Positions 10,685-24,800 of a stretch of 64,000 nucleotides of DNA are shown one piece after another. This stretch comes from Ianthella basta. Taxonomy: Eukaryota; Porifera; Demospongiae; Verongiida; Ianthellidae. Within the stretch, counting starts at the first letter, position 1. Every line of letters begins with the position of its first letter. The translations under genes and the position numbers were made by a program. A model generated the notes under the pieces. It worked only from the letters and a program-made list of their open reading frames with translations. It did not search any database and was not told the origin of the DNA. The stretch is from contig CAXHTE010000068.1 of the NCBI GenBank assembly GCA_964019415.1, positions 1 to 64,000 on the forward strand. The letters run 5' to 3'.

Positions 10685-12685
10685 CTGAATAAGGAGCAGA
10701 TAGTTACTCATAAAGTCCATTCCATAGTATGATGCACACATGATGTAAATCACTAAGTCACAGCAGCTGTATCTTGAATGTCAAATTGCTACTTGTAAAA
10801 TACCCTTCAGAATTGAGCTAAGATATTACATTGCTGGTCTGTGTATGGTGTCTTTGTGTATGAGTGGGTGCATGTATGCATGTGCATAGACGTGTGTTGG
10901 CAAATGAGTATACCCTCATTTGTGTTATGTAATAGTTAAATGCTGACCAAGAGGTGTCTCTGAGATTTAGAGCACGAGACACGAGGGCGCGAAGCGCCTG
11001 AGTGCCGAGTGGTCTAAATCTTCAGAGACACCGATTGGTCAGCATTTAAGTGTTATAGATCCCAACGATTGGGCAAGGAGTGGCAGCGAATCAGTTTAAC
11101 TACTCGTACTTGCGTCATCACGCGTCTTCCGGAAGTAGTTAGCAATTTCTGACAATGGCCGAGAAAATGTCGTTTGGTTATTGGGTTTGTCATCTCGCAG
11201 CAGACGTTCCTAAAGGTCGGCAGTGGATGCGGCGCGTAAGCTAAACGTAAGCTTACTCACTGTCAGCCCCGTCAGCCACAGCGTTTCCCAGAGCGGTGTC
11301 CTAAGCCTGTTCCCAGCTCGTAACCAGTTCCTTTCTCGGCTCTGGTTCGTAGGCCGCTGCATTCCGGATTGTTGCATTACCCTGTTTGTCGACGAAACAA
11401 GTAATCCGAGCGAACTGTGCATCGTATGTTGTGGAGTTAGCTACTATTGTTATCGCAGCTGCAGTTTCTCTGCTATAGACCACGGGCCCAAGCCACGCCT
11501 ATGCTCTAAATCGCTATTTAGAGCATAGGCGCGAACGCCGCGCGTGCCACGCCCATGCTCTAAATTGGCATTTAGAGCATAGCGCGAACGACGCGCGTGC
11601 CACGCCCATGCTCTAAATCGGCATTTAGAGCATAGGCGCGAATGCCGCGCGTCGAATTAGAACACGGCTAGACGAAATAGACCACGGCGCGAAACAACAC
11701 CCAGGGTGTCTACGACGTTTAGAAACATCGTTTAGACGCACGTTACCATGGCAACGGGATCTATACATGCTTAAGCTAGTGCACGTACATCACGTGTGTT
11801 TGTGTATGCACAATCTTATAATGCACATTAGCTCTTTAGCAATGCTAGATGAGTTTCCTCATGGCAAAATGAGAGGTTGCAAATGATGAAAGACGGGATT
11901 TCTTGTCAAGTTTAAAGGAGTTTCTTTTGTAGCCATAATAAGGAGCAGAGATGAATGATGCCATCCATTTAACTTCTATATGGATTCACCAACAGTTCAA
12001 ACATTGTACCTAATCTGCCCTTGTAGTAGGTGTGAAATCGTCCTGTACCTTCTCCTTCCACAAATGCACACTCATCAAAGCCTTCAAAAGAGTTCCAGGA
12101 AGCAACACATTGAATGAATCCTTCTCCAGTGGCAGAGTTCATGAGTATAGAACCATAATGGATGATTCACCTGCAAAGTGGCACTGGAGAGAGCCTTTAC
12201 GTACGTTTTTAACAAATGTGGCTTGTATGGAGCATGCGTATTCCAACACAGACAAAGCTCCAGGAACCACTAACTGGCATGAATCATCTTAGCCAATTTC
12301 ATACAGATTACTCTCCGTCTACAACAATTCATCTTTGCCAAAACTTTCAAAAAGGCAATTTCAAGGAGTGAAAGGTGCCCTTTGAGGACAGACATTTTAT
12401 CCCTGGAATTGCATTATTTTGGGTTATCTATCAGTATGCATGGGTTTGCAAGACCCATGAGATAAGAGAGGTGGGGTACAGCCTTGAGTGACAGCATCCG
12501 AGTATCTGTCCTGGGCTCCTGGCCATAGAATTCTCCAACTGTGCTTGGTAATAGGTGGCTAGCATAACTTGCACAACCAGTGCCAAACAGTGGTAAGCGT
12601 ACTAGCACCTAAGAGAGTATTACACGAGTTACTATAATCTCCTCAGTGGTTTGTGGTTCACAAGTATGACTAGACTTGTAGCCAA

Positions 12686-12727
<42 letters not shown>

Positions 12728-12737
12728 AATACACTCA

Positions 12738-12770
<33 letters not shown>

Positions 12771-12816
12771 CATCAACACACACACACACAAACACACACA
12801 GACACACACACACACA

Positions 12817-12850
<34 letters not shown>

Positions 12851-15800
12851 CACCTGCCAGAAGTGATGCCAGACACAACCTGAAGCTGTTCTGGCTTCAT
12901 ATACCGTATAGCGGGAAAATTTCACGAGGTTTAATGCTCGCAATTTGACCAAATTCGCGAAATTTTCCTTCGCGAATTTTCTCTATCCATCATTATAATT
13001 ATATGCAAACGTCATAATAAGATGGCCGCCGCGTGGTGCAGAAGTGGATTTAGCCATTAAGTGCTATTTCACTGTTCCATGCTCAAAAATTCCTTCAACT
13101 AAGTAGTTTGCCTGCCTAGGAGTTGTTTTGGAGGTTGGAAATTGCGAAATTATAACTGCGAAATGTTTGGTTTTGAACAAAATCGCGAAATTTTCTTCCA
13201 TGAAATTTTCCTGCTATACGGTATAGTGGAATAGCCAAGATGCTGGAAGGCTTCCATTGCAGTGTAGAACACTCTGGTCTCTGCCATTCGTGGACATGAG
13301 TATAATAAATATTTCACACCTTTCCTGCAATCTGATTGGGCATGCAGCTATTGCTGTGGGGTGTACAAGTCAGTGTATTAGACTTAACCTGACCCTTCCA
13401 TGTGTGCAGGGGTCATGTACATCTGATTAATGCACTGCCAATATCATTTTTGTAATTGTGTGCAGGACATTAGCTTTAAACTTCACGTATCATCATGGAG
13501 CTAGGCTGATTTTTTGTTTGCTGCCAATGCAGATCGAATGTTCAAGCACCACCTGTATGCTGTCCTTGGCGGGGAGTTTCAGCAAAGGCTTGCAAAATAA
13601 GGTTTTCTGGCACTTTGCCATATGCACATATGGGACAACATCTTTGTCTTATGAAGGAAAGTGAGCTAGATTACAAATTTGCAGTGAATTTGGTTGTTAT
13701 AAACTCTTCCTGGGGAGATGATGTGACGGCTTTTTAGCTATCATTTTAGCATGAAGTAGGTGGCCATAGGTGACATAAACTATATGGCGGAAAGTGTCTT
13801 CTTGAGAGAAAGAAAGCAGCTAGATGGCAAAAATGGGCCTCAAGTTATCTTGGTTGGCGATTGCACAAGGAACCAATGGCGTCATCACAACTTTCTACAG
13901 GGCAATCTGCAGTGTGAATAGGCCGAAAGTGAAGCCAAACCACCAGACTATCCAAGAAATGAAGATGTTCAGGGATGCTGAGAGCTCTCAAAAGCAGTCA
14001 TCAACTTTCAGCACTCGAAGACCAGCACTCAACCGATGATCATCAGAAGTTAGCTCAAGGGAAGAACCATGTAGGAGCCAGCTCAAAGGAACAACCAGGA
14101 GGCAGCTCAAGAGAACAACCAGGAATCAGCTCAAAAGAAGAACCAGGAGTCAGCTCAAGGGAACAACCAGGAGCCAGCTCAAGGGGAGTCGGCTCAAAGG
14201 AACAGTCAGGAGTCGGCTCAAGGGAACAACCAGGAATCAGCTCAAGAGAAGAACCAGGAATCAGCTTAAGAGAAGAACCTGGAGTCGCTTAAAAGAAGAA
14301 CCAGGAGTCAGCTGCATGCTACTCTACATATAACTGCAACTTACAACCTCATAACCTTCACTCAGTAGCCATTACTTCATAGCTATCATTGAAATTGCTT
14401 TGTATCAGAAGCGCCGGAGCAGAGCAGCTAGAAATGGGTTACAATAGAGTGGTAAATACTGAGGTGGTGAACAACAAACAAGTAATGCACGCAAAGGGTA
14501 TTCAGCTAGTACCAACAATATTCATTACATGTTGTTTGATGCTGGCATACTAGCAATACAGTCTCATCAGATTATAACAATTGAAAGAAAAGCAGGATTT
14601 CGAACTGAGTTGTGGCATTCCTATTAATTCCATACATTCAAATACTTCTATCTTAGGCCCAGGAGACTTTGAGTGTGTACACTCACCCAGTCATGCAACC
14701 ATCATGAAGCATGCTAGTGTTAGTTTTGCATACCTCTTGCGCTGCATGCCTCATGACATCCCTTGCTGATGCCCTCCACATGGCAGGCACTGTTAGCACC
14801 CATTTGATGTCTCCCTCAGAGTAGGCCCATCCATGTAATTCATACATTCTATCTAGAAAGAGATCCTTGATATGCAGTAGGATATCACCAAACACTTTCA
14901 CAGCTGGAAGAGTGACAGAGGTTGAGCTGCCTCCCTTGATGCTGCCAGTCAACTGAACATCTTTGACAAAATCCTGATTATGTCAATGGTGAAAAGTAAC
15001 TATTATTTGATACTAAAAGTGTGTGAGCACATAACTAACTACTGCAGGTACGTAGCAATGTGAGGCTGTATTATTCAAAACACACAATAACGGAATAGCA
15101 AAACTACATTAGAATGGTGGATAATTCACAATCGAGACACATGATATACATGTAAGACAGCAGTTAAGGAGACAGATAAAGTAAGTGCAGGCCCCTTTGC
15201 TTCAGTCTGTAGTCTATACTCTCCAGAGCTGGGGGGGAAGGGGGGGGGGGGCAAAGAATCCCTACGTACTTTGCACCAAAATATGATAATCTATATATAT
15301 ATATTTCAGTAGAGCTGAAAAAGTTTGTTTGCAAACTCCTCCCACAGTTTGCTCGTGATCGATGTGAAACGCAGGATTATTACGGGGTGCCACATGGAGA
15401 TCAGTATCAGTATCAGTATCAAATCATTATTATGCTGGCAACTCCACTTAGTCAAATGGCTACTTTCCAGGGAGCCCAGTGAAGTGGCAAATAGTACAAT
15501 GTATTGAAACAGGAGTAAGGATGAGTTAATGAAGACACAGGACAAGGAGAATGAATAGTTTTAAGGTGACATTGAAATAATAATACAATTAGAACTGGAC
15601 ATTCGGAGTAAGGTGAATTGGAGTATGGCTATAATCAGACGTCACGTTCGTGACGTCTATTTAGGAGTGTGCATGGTTCTGCCTGCAAAAAGCTCTGCAC
15701 CTGCGAAGAACACTGCATATTTTCTCTTCATTATGGAAAAAGACGCCATGTTTTTCGAGCGTTTACAGACTGCGTTTACAGGATTCTGGTTACTTAGTGA

Positions 15801-18800
15801 TTTAAAAAGACGCACCATGCTTAAAAGGGAGAGTGCTTGTGCTCTGCCCTGCAGCAGAGCTGCAGATACACTATCTATGGCACTATACTGATGTTATTCA
15901 GCTACAATATGAGACTAAAATGCAGCAACATGGTAAACCTATTCCTTCTGCAAGCATGATGCTGCTATTTTGCACAAAGTCAACAATAGCTGACTGTCAG
16001 TCAACAACAGTTTGCATGTCATTGTACTATGCACATTACAACTCCTTTCTAAAATTTCTACTCGTTACTACCATGTAATCACCTTCTTTCCACCTTTGTA
16101 TACACTGCTCTTCGCTTCTTTTCTATCAATCATGTAGTTGTGTCTATGTTGTATCTATTGTCAGTGCATGCATGCATGATTCTGCCTTTACTGTGTGATT
16201 CTCGCTATCTGTCCACATCACACACAGCATCGCCTGGAATGTGCATGGCTGCGGCCTACAAACTGGCATACCCACACCATCATAAGCCATACTGGTGTCA
16301 CCTGGCCATTGTGGAACAACCGTCGTCGAGCAGCTGTTGTGGAGTAATCGTTGTGGGGGCGCCTGAGTAGTTTCCTGCTAGTGAGCTATAAAGCACTGAT
16401 AGTGTAGAGGTCACTCCAGCATACAAACAATTATTGAATGACTTCTTTCTTCAAGTTCATCCCATCAAGCTTACTTAATTGTTTACTTCAATTCAGAGAA
16501 ACCTTTCTGTTCAAAACAATCCAGGTCAGTCAATATACCGTATGGCTGGAAATTTTGGCGGGAATTTATTTTGGCGGATTGCTGAAATTTCTGTATTTGG
16601 CGGAATATACTTTGGCGGTTTGGCAAAGCCTGTGCCATAATGATATTCATAGCAAAATGGCTAACCCGGACGAACAGAGCTAGATTGCTGATGACTTGCT
16701 GAAGAGTACACGCGTTGTTGTTTGACCATAATTGGATTATTTTGTTCCAATCCTCAGCTTTTCCCACGAATGCTACAATGTACAAAGGCTTTCAAGCTTC
16801 CTTTTGGCAGATCTGCTGACGCTCGCCTGCAGCCTGACCTTGCACACAATCGTACTGCTCCAACACAGAAACAGAGAACAGGCTCTCAAAATCTGCTGCA
16901 CTAAGTTACCAAAATGATCTCAATGATCTTGACAGCGATTGCATATAAGACGCTGTTCAAATTGCCTTCGGCCTCCTCGTGCTCTACTTCCACTTCCGAT
17001 GTGCAAAAATCTTTGGAAACACAATGTCCTCGCGCTGCTGTCAGTTGTGAACTCCATGCTGACGATTAATCTATAGGCCTGGCGCAACAAGGCTTGTTAA
17101 GCGCAAAACCAGATGATTGCACAAATTTTGGCGGAAGAAATATTGGCGAATTGCTCTCAAAACGCCAATCCGCCAAGATTTCCGGCCATACGGTACCTCT
17201 TTGCCTATATCACTTCATCTGCAATATGAAGCTTTTCTTGTTTGTGTGCTATCGTGAGCAGTCCACCATCTATAGTTGTACTGTTTGCTTTATTCCATGT
17301 TTCATACAGTACAGTCTCCTGCTAGCAGTACAGTTAGACACCTTACCTTTTTATCATGTAACGCCATCTTGAAATTTTTAAACAGTGCCCAGTTCTTTTC
17401 TCCTCTTGTGTGCATCTTTATTGCTTTATGTCCGAAAGCAGCGAACTCCCAATCAGCACCAGATGGTTTGTAGAGCACAGTAGTTGGAACTTGATACTCG
17501 TCTTTCCATAGCTGGTCTGTGAACTGGTGAACCACTGTTTTTCCAAGTTCCGTTCGGCTCCATGCCACTTTGGTGTAAGTTGTTCCAATATCCACAGCCA
17601 CAATAAATTCGCATTCAGCTGGGATAGCTTCAAAAGCTTCTGTAGGATAATTTACCCTGTCAAGGCAGTAGGGGTCTGCAGGACACAGTATATAAGGGAG
17701 CCAACTGCAGTACACCTTCCCCTCCCCTCTTCTCTTCCCTCCCTCACACTAACCCTCCCCTCACCAGAAGGCACTAAGAGGAGGAGGTCTCTGACAGAGT
17801 CCCTCAGCCTTGGCTGTTTGTTCTTAAGTGCAAAGTCACCAATCTTCAGCAATAACTGGGTGTGCTCCTGTGTCATGGAGATAATCTGGGAGAGCGAGAC
17901 ACAAGGACATGTTCAGCCGGGCACTCTCTTATATATAGGTTAGACTGAGATCCGAGGTGCCTATGGTATATAGAACACCGTGGGAAACCGATTACTATAG
18001 AGGCCTGTGTGCAAAGCGCAAGGCCTCTATATCAATTTCTAAGGAGTTCTATATCTCATAGATACCTTGGATCTAGGTCTAAGGTGTTTAGAATTTGATA
18101 GCAACCAGCGTCAATACGGGTAAGGACCGTGCTGACCAGTACTACCAAGAAATGATGACAAAAAGATAGCTGAGTAGTCAAATGGCAGCGTAAACTGTGT
18201 GGCAACGACCCTGCAAAACCCAGCTGCTGCGAAATACCTTGGAACAGTGCTAAAATTAATTTCGCTCCAAGCTTGTCACAGCTACATTGTCAAAATTTTG
18301 CCTTAAAGCGCTAGAAGCTACCAGAGGTGGTATAAGTTGAATCAGAGGTGGTATAAGCAATTTAGAACACTGCCATTGGACCAATCAGATTACAGCACTT
18401 TGTTGCATCATAATCTAAGCTTGGTTGTAAGACCTTGTGTGTACAAAGAACTTACTATGACATTAGCCCCCCACTCACCACTGATGGTAGTCTCTCCTCA
18501 GCCTCAGTGCTGGCTCCCTCAGAGTTGGAGGAGCTGCTATGGGATGACCCATCACCCATGTTAGTTTCCATGAAGACCACCTTTATCTCTACTACCTGCA
18601 GTGGACAACAAGTGCACACTACACTAACCCACAAGTCAACACAGAGCCACCAAGAAGGCATAAGTAAGGTGGGGGGTAAATGAAGCACATACGACTGAAC
18701 AATAAGACTACAAGCAGCCAATGACAGCCAAGGACCAGCCCCACACAATGCAGAGAACATCTCCTTGACTTTATCCCACCCTCACAGCCGTGTCTTTCTG

Positions 18801-21800
18801 GATCACTGTGGACACATGCTTGTGGTCCTCTTCGGTGGGGATAATACTGCCTTCAAAGAAGATCTTCATGTTACTGGATGGAGCCAGTTTCAATCTATTG
18901 AGGGAGACGAGAGGAAAGGGGAAAGTTTGAGAGGGAAGGATTGTATTCTGAACACAGAATGTTATAATAGATATGTAGAAAGCAACAAGCTTGTCAGTTT
19001 TCTTGTGTAGTCAGCCGCTTTCCTCTATTGTGCAATACCACAGAGGAATATATAGGTATAACTCAACTGTGAACATTAAATGTCCATGGGAACATTGCCG
19101 AACAGTGCGAATAATTAGGCCTTTGATTTAGTAGACAAGTCATTGGTGTAAAGAGCACATGCAGATGAAGTCATTCAGGACTGAGATGATCATAAAAGCA
19201 GTATTCGGTGATTTGTCATGAATGGATTTTATTGGGCAAGCAATACACAAAGCAGCAAGTTATTGGCACTCTCTGCAAACCATGCTATTTTCTTCAAACA
19301 CCACACTGTTACAGCAAAGATCTTTGGGCTGCTGGTGATAATTGCATAGTGAAGAAACTTGCTGTCTCAATCAGTCTCTGATACTTCCTCCTGTCAGCCT
19401 ATCATCAGCATTTCACTTCATAAAGTCATAATAGCCACACAGACTACGTATCATGCAAGGTATCAGGTGAGGAGCCACCTACATGTCTGTATATATAAAC
19501 TGCATGGGCTCAAATAGAAGCTGTGGGTCAGAGCAGTGATTCTTTAATAGAGGCCAGGTTTGAAATGACACCTCATCTAGAATCCACAGCCCAGGCCTCC
19601 ATTTGGGCAAATACAGTCATTGTCTGGGTACAGGAGACTATCTCTACTAAGGCAAGCCCCTCCCAATAAACCACGCACTGTCTTTTGATTCTTCTTCGCA
19701 CAGAAGCCATTGTTTCCTTGGTGTGGGAGGGTACCTCAAAAACGTTTTCACACCCGCAGCTGTACTGGATCACAAAAGGCCGACCCCAAGTGGACCTAGG
19801 GGGTGGGGTCACAGTGTAGACATCATACGGCGAACATCATCATACCTTAACTCGCTGTAATGGATGTTGTACAATCATGCCACAACAGTGCATTCTACAC
19901 TGTCATGCAACATGATGTCAGTTGATGTCACAAACAACATACTTTCTATGATGAGAGGAACCCTTCTCATCAAAGTAGTACTTGTCCATCTCTGCAGTGT
20001 ATCCCTTGAGCAAACGTAGACATCGTGTCAGCTCCACCACGTTCTGCTGGAAGACATCCACATTCTCTGTTGCCTCCTTCGCAATCTCCTGGTTGGCACG
20101 AAGGCCCTCCCAGACACAACGCATCTTCTTAAAACAGTTGTGCAAGAATTCATCCTTGAAAGAAAACACATTGAGGGGAGGATGACCAGCCAGTAGGGAG
20201 GTTGCAACAATGTGGTCACTAATCAAAGTAAGACTTGAGGGGGGTAGACAGTCTGCCACAGGCACGTTACTTCTGGTACTATATTCTATGTGATCTGCCT
20301 ATCAGATATCTTGTAAACAGGCAACATCGGTCATCAAAATGCATTCTCCCTCCTCCCCTCTCCACGAACTTCATCTCCCTCCTAACCTTCCCCCTCTACT
20401 CCTCTCTCCACAACTTCCTTCTCCCCTTCGAAGACAAACATACTATTATAATAACTAATAAAGGGAGTAGAAAGTCACCTTAACATGCAGTTCTTCTAAT
20501 TTACATGATGTGCCTCAGCACATCATGCTAATTAGAAAGAAGATTCACCTTCTTTGATAGAGAATCCTTCAGCTTTTGTTTTGCTTCTTCTAGGTCTGAT
20601 TGTACTATTCTGAGTGTTTTTTGTGTCTCATTCAGCTCTTGTTTGGTTCTGCTGAGCTCTGTTGTCCCTATAAATTCTTGTTGCATTGTTTGGCCCTCCT
20701 GCAGTGCCCTGTCATTCTTTTGTGGTGTCTTTTCTACACTCTAAGAAGCAGTAAAGATACATTTATGGCACAAATTGCAATAGATTCATACATACCACAA
20801 ACATAAAGTAAATTAATCTACTTATACCATGCAACTACGTATATGTCACCACCATCGCTGCAGTGATATCCATACACATGAACCGATTCCTAACAACAGC
20901 AATGATACGCTGGAAAACAAATTATGTTATAGATGAGTAATTATGCCATATACTGTACATACAACATGCTACTACAAACACAGTATACATAGACACGTAT
21001 AAGGGCATAATGAATAAAAATTACAATATATATTGCATACATACATAAAAATTGCAAATCAGTAACTAACATTTCCTCCAATTAGCTCTTTCTTCAGGTT
21101 GTCTTGATGCTGCACACCAATTTCAGAATCCTCCATTGCTTTAAACAGTGGTTCCCATGTAGGATCACTATCAGTCCATTTTCTTAATCCCATCTGAACT
21201 GCTTCAACTTCACTATTAAAGTTCTTATTAAAGCATTCTTCAATCTTCTCATCTTCAAGAAGGTGCTCAAGCAGTGCTCTGCCCTTGCCTGATGCATTCT
21301 TACTCACATGCTTTCGCAAAAGTGGAAGCCAATTTCTAGAACCTAAAATGGCATGTTGGCAGAATCACTGCATTACTGACATGACCATTGACAGTAAGTT
21401 ACTCTATACCTCACTCTACCGTGAGCTATATCAGCTCACGGTGAGCTCTAGAGCTATATCACATGTACACTACATTAGAGCAAGACTTTGTGTCAAATAT
21501 TACATACACGTAATGAGATGGTGAACAATAAATCGGGGTAAGTGGCCAAGACAAAGGTTGAGATCAGCAAATCTTCATGATCTGACAATGTTTCTCAGTG
21601 AGCCAGAGTGTCAGAAAGTATTGCAGTAAACATCGCCAAACGGTAAGTACAAGTCTACAACTGGACATGCTGTCTTCTTAAATGATAAAAGTGAGTGTCT
21701 AGGAAGATCCATCTTGTAGAACTACACGGAAATGCTAGCTTAATCACAATTCAATCAGACATTTCGGCAGCCACAACAGTGAAGTCAGTTGTAGGCTGTT

Positions 21801-24800
21801 GAAATGTCTGATTGAATTGTGATTAGGCTAGCATTTCTACGAGATTCTACATAATGCTGTTTTCTTGCTTATGTACACACAGTTGCCTTCTTCATGGCTC
21901 AGAACTAGCATACCATTTTCCATCTCAAGTTCTGTTGCCATTCTACATAGGTCCACTTCCATCTACTGCCCAAGATGTTCAGTTATCACCTACACTAAAT
22001 ACATACACCCACCTTTGGGCACAGTGCACATGCATGTGAGACTATGGCACTGCCTCCATACCTGGCCACCTAGTAGCTGCCTCCCTTATGTATTCATTGG
22101 CATAACCAAACTTAAAATACAAATTCTTCAGCACCTACACAAGATTGTTAGCTACAATATGGTGCATAAAAAAGGTAATAATAATTCTGTTTGTTGCTTA
22201 ATGGTACCATATGGCGAGAAAGTTTGGCAGGGAATTTATTTTGGTGGATTGGTGGTTTGAGAGCAATCTGCCAATATTTCATCCGCCAAAATTTGTCAGC
22301 ATTAGTGTGTAATCATATAGTTTCTCATATAAACTAGACTTGTAGCTGGATGCACCGGGCCTATAGCTTAATCGTCGGCATGGAGTTCACAACCGACAGC
22401 TGCATATGAGGACATCACGTTTCCAAGGGTTGTGGACACCCGAGGTAGGGAAAGAGCTGTCTAGATTTGTCAGTGTGAGGAAGAATTGGAGGAAATTTTG
22501 GAAGAAAGTGAAGGAGAGGGAAAGTACAAGTAGGCTGCATGAGAACTGGAATTGAGGGAAAGGATGGCAAAGTGCTGACTGATATTGTTGAGGTGAAGAA
22601 GAGGTGAATGGAACATTTCAGTGAGTTGCTAGAAGGTGATAGGGGAGCGGTAAATATGGTGTTGGAAGAAAGGGAGATTGAGGAAAGGCTATTGGAGGGG
22701 ATTATGGAAGAGGAGATCAGGAGAGCTATAGTAGACTGAGAGGGGCAAAGCTGCTGGAGTGCGTGGTATACAGGGAGAAATGTTGAAGGCCGGAAGTGAC
22801 ACAGTAGGTTGCACATAATCTTCAATATGGTGTGGGAGGAAGGAAAAGCCCCTGAGGACTAGCAGAAGGCAGTGATAGTTGCAATACATAAGAAAGGAAG
22901 CAAGAAGTTGTGCAAGAATCAGTGTCTATCTATGTAGGGATGGCCATGATTGTTTGTATGCTGTAATACAAACAAAAAGTAGTGCTACTACTGAACAGAA
23001 GCAAGAACTGACAAAAGGAACTGCCAGCAAGGAAGGAAGGCTGTACAGCTTACATAGCTAATTTTACTTCCAAGTGCCAGGGTGCCATCAAGTAGAAAAC
23101 GTCGGTGCCTTTTTCCGTGCTTCGTCGTCTTCTTCTCTGTCAGCTGTAACTCACAAACAATAAGGAGTAAAAGAATAATTTATCCACAATTCTGTGACGA
23201 TTTTGGGAGGCAAGTGCCTTTTGCAGGTTAGAGGGCTCTGCGAGCCAGTCCACAAATGGAGGTTAACCAGCCTTCGTGAGACATTGCTAGGCACAAGAAG
23301 CCATTTTACAATGACATATCACATGTATGACGGTTGGTCGCTCTTCTTTTACATTTTGGGCCAATAGAGGATATGCAATAGTGACACAATACCGGAAGGT
23401 CAAAAGGTCGATGGTGAACAGATGTACTGTTGTCCATATGTAAACATAGGGAAATTGCATTTGGGTCTACTTATTCCACCTGTGCCGCATGTGTTGTGCC
23501 ATCAAAGCAGGTTTAGAGCCGCTCAAACAGTAAGAGGCCATGCCTAGAATATGTTCGAGGCAAGAGGTAGATGCAAAGGGGCGAATACGCCATGCTGTTT
23601 AGAATTGGAGGTGTATACTCACACTTCACATCGTTGGAAATCAACCCAAGAGCGTCAGCAAGGCTTCTGGTAGCACTGTGTGGAGGCCTTCGGGTCCCAG
23701 ACCTTCACCTGTAACTTGAATGGTGACGGATAATCAGGGGCGGTATCAAGCGAATCGCAACATGTACCGACGCTATTCAAGTGGGCACAGCAGCAAGAAC
23801 TCTCTCTGCAGGAAAGGGAAAGGCAGTGGTGCCTTCTGGATGTGTCCAAACTACTTGCTGATGATGATACGTGTGCCTTCAATTGCTGCGAAACCGGTTT
23901 CCTAATGTACAGAGTATTGGCTCATTTGTTGTGATCAGCAGGCGATCAGATACAAACAGCTTGCACAGGGGAGGATGTTCATGCTTGGTAGACTGACAGT
24001 TAGTATACCACTACCCCAAAAAGTGGCTTCAAAGTACATGTCCATACGTACATTAGAGTACCTCCATACAGTAGACCCCTGTGAGTCCTCACGAATCCAT
24101 CAAACGATGGAAAACCCATTCCTCGGTGACTTGGGACATCTTAAGCCACTGTTGGGAACACCCTCAAAGGGTAGCAATGTGCTACGCCTCAGTTTTGAAG
24201 TGCAGCAAGATCAAACTTCCAGTGAGTGTTCGGCTTCAACCTCGAGAAAGTGTGCGCCATTCTTCCCAATTCGCTATTGCAGTCACTGACTACGAGCACC
24301 TTCTATTTAACAACAATTTAATCCTCCCAGGGCTTAGAGAAATGGACAAATCTCCATTGACGTTGTCAAAGCACTGCAGGTGCCCATTTTCCTATGTTTA
24401 CATATAGCAATGTAGTGTACCATTCACCATTGAACGTCACTTCCGCAAAGTGGGCGGGGCAATGCATATCCTTTATAGCCCCACAATGCGTCAGATGAGT
24501 GTTCGCAAGTGTATATGGCACAAGCTTCGGCCGCCGTTAGTCAGCACGCCATTTAGGACATCTGCGGTGGTTGTGCCAGTGGGCGCCATTTGAATTACTA
24601 CGAGGCAGCTTCCGGTGGATGTTTCCGAGTTCGTGTGGAGCCCAGGTTCTAGCTGCCACTTCAGTTCTGCTCCAGAATAAATACATGAGGGCCATATACC
24701 TGCATTGCTGTCCTATGGTTGTGGCAATTTATCATATCTGAGCTTATGCTCCATAAAAAGTGCAGAAACAAGAAAGAATAGAAATTTTCTACAAAACCCA

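Noticed and set aside
12651..12900. THTHTH and VCVCVC frames
   Set aside because: Products of the (CA)n microsatellite.
13975..14292. 105-codon plus-strand protein with EQPG repeats
   Set aside because: Arises from a 24-bp minisatellite inside an intron of a minus-strand gene.
21757..21836. Second hammerhead ribozyme
   Set aside because: It has GCTGCC-GAAA-TGTC words but lacks a CTGATGA core on either strand; more likely a decayed PLE end.
23855..23905. Hammerhead-like CTGATGA ... GCGAAACCGG
   Set aside because: The segment between the two boxes does not form a convincing helix II and no helix I pairing was found.
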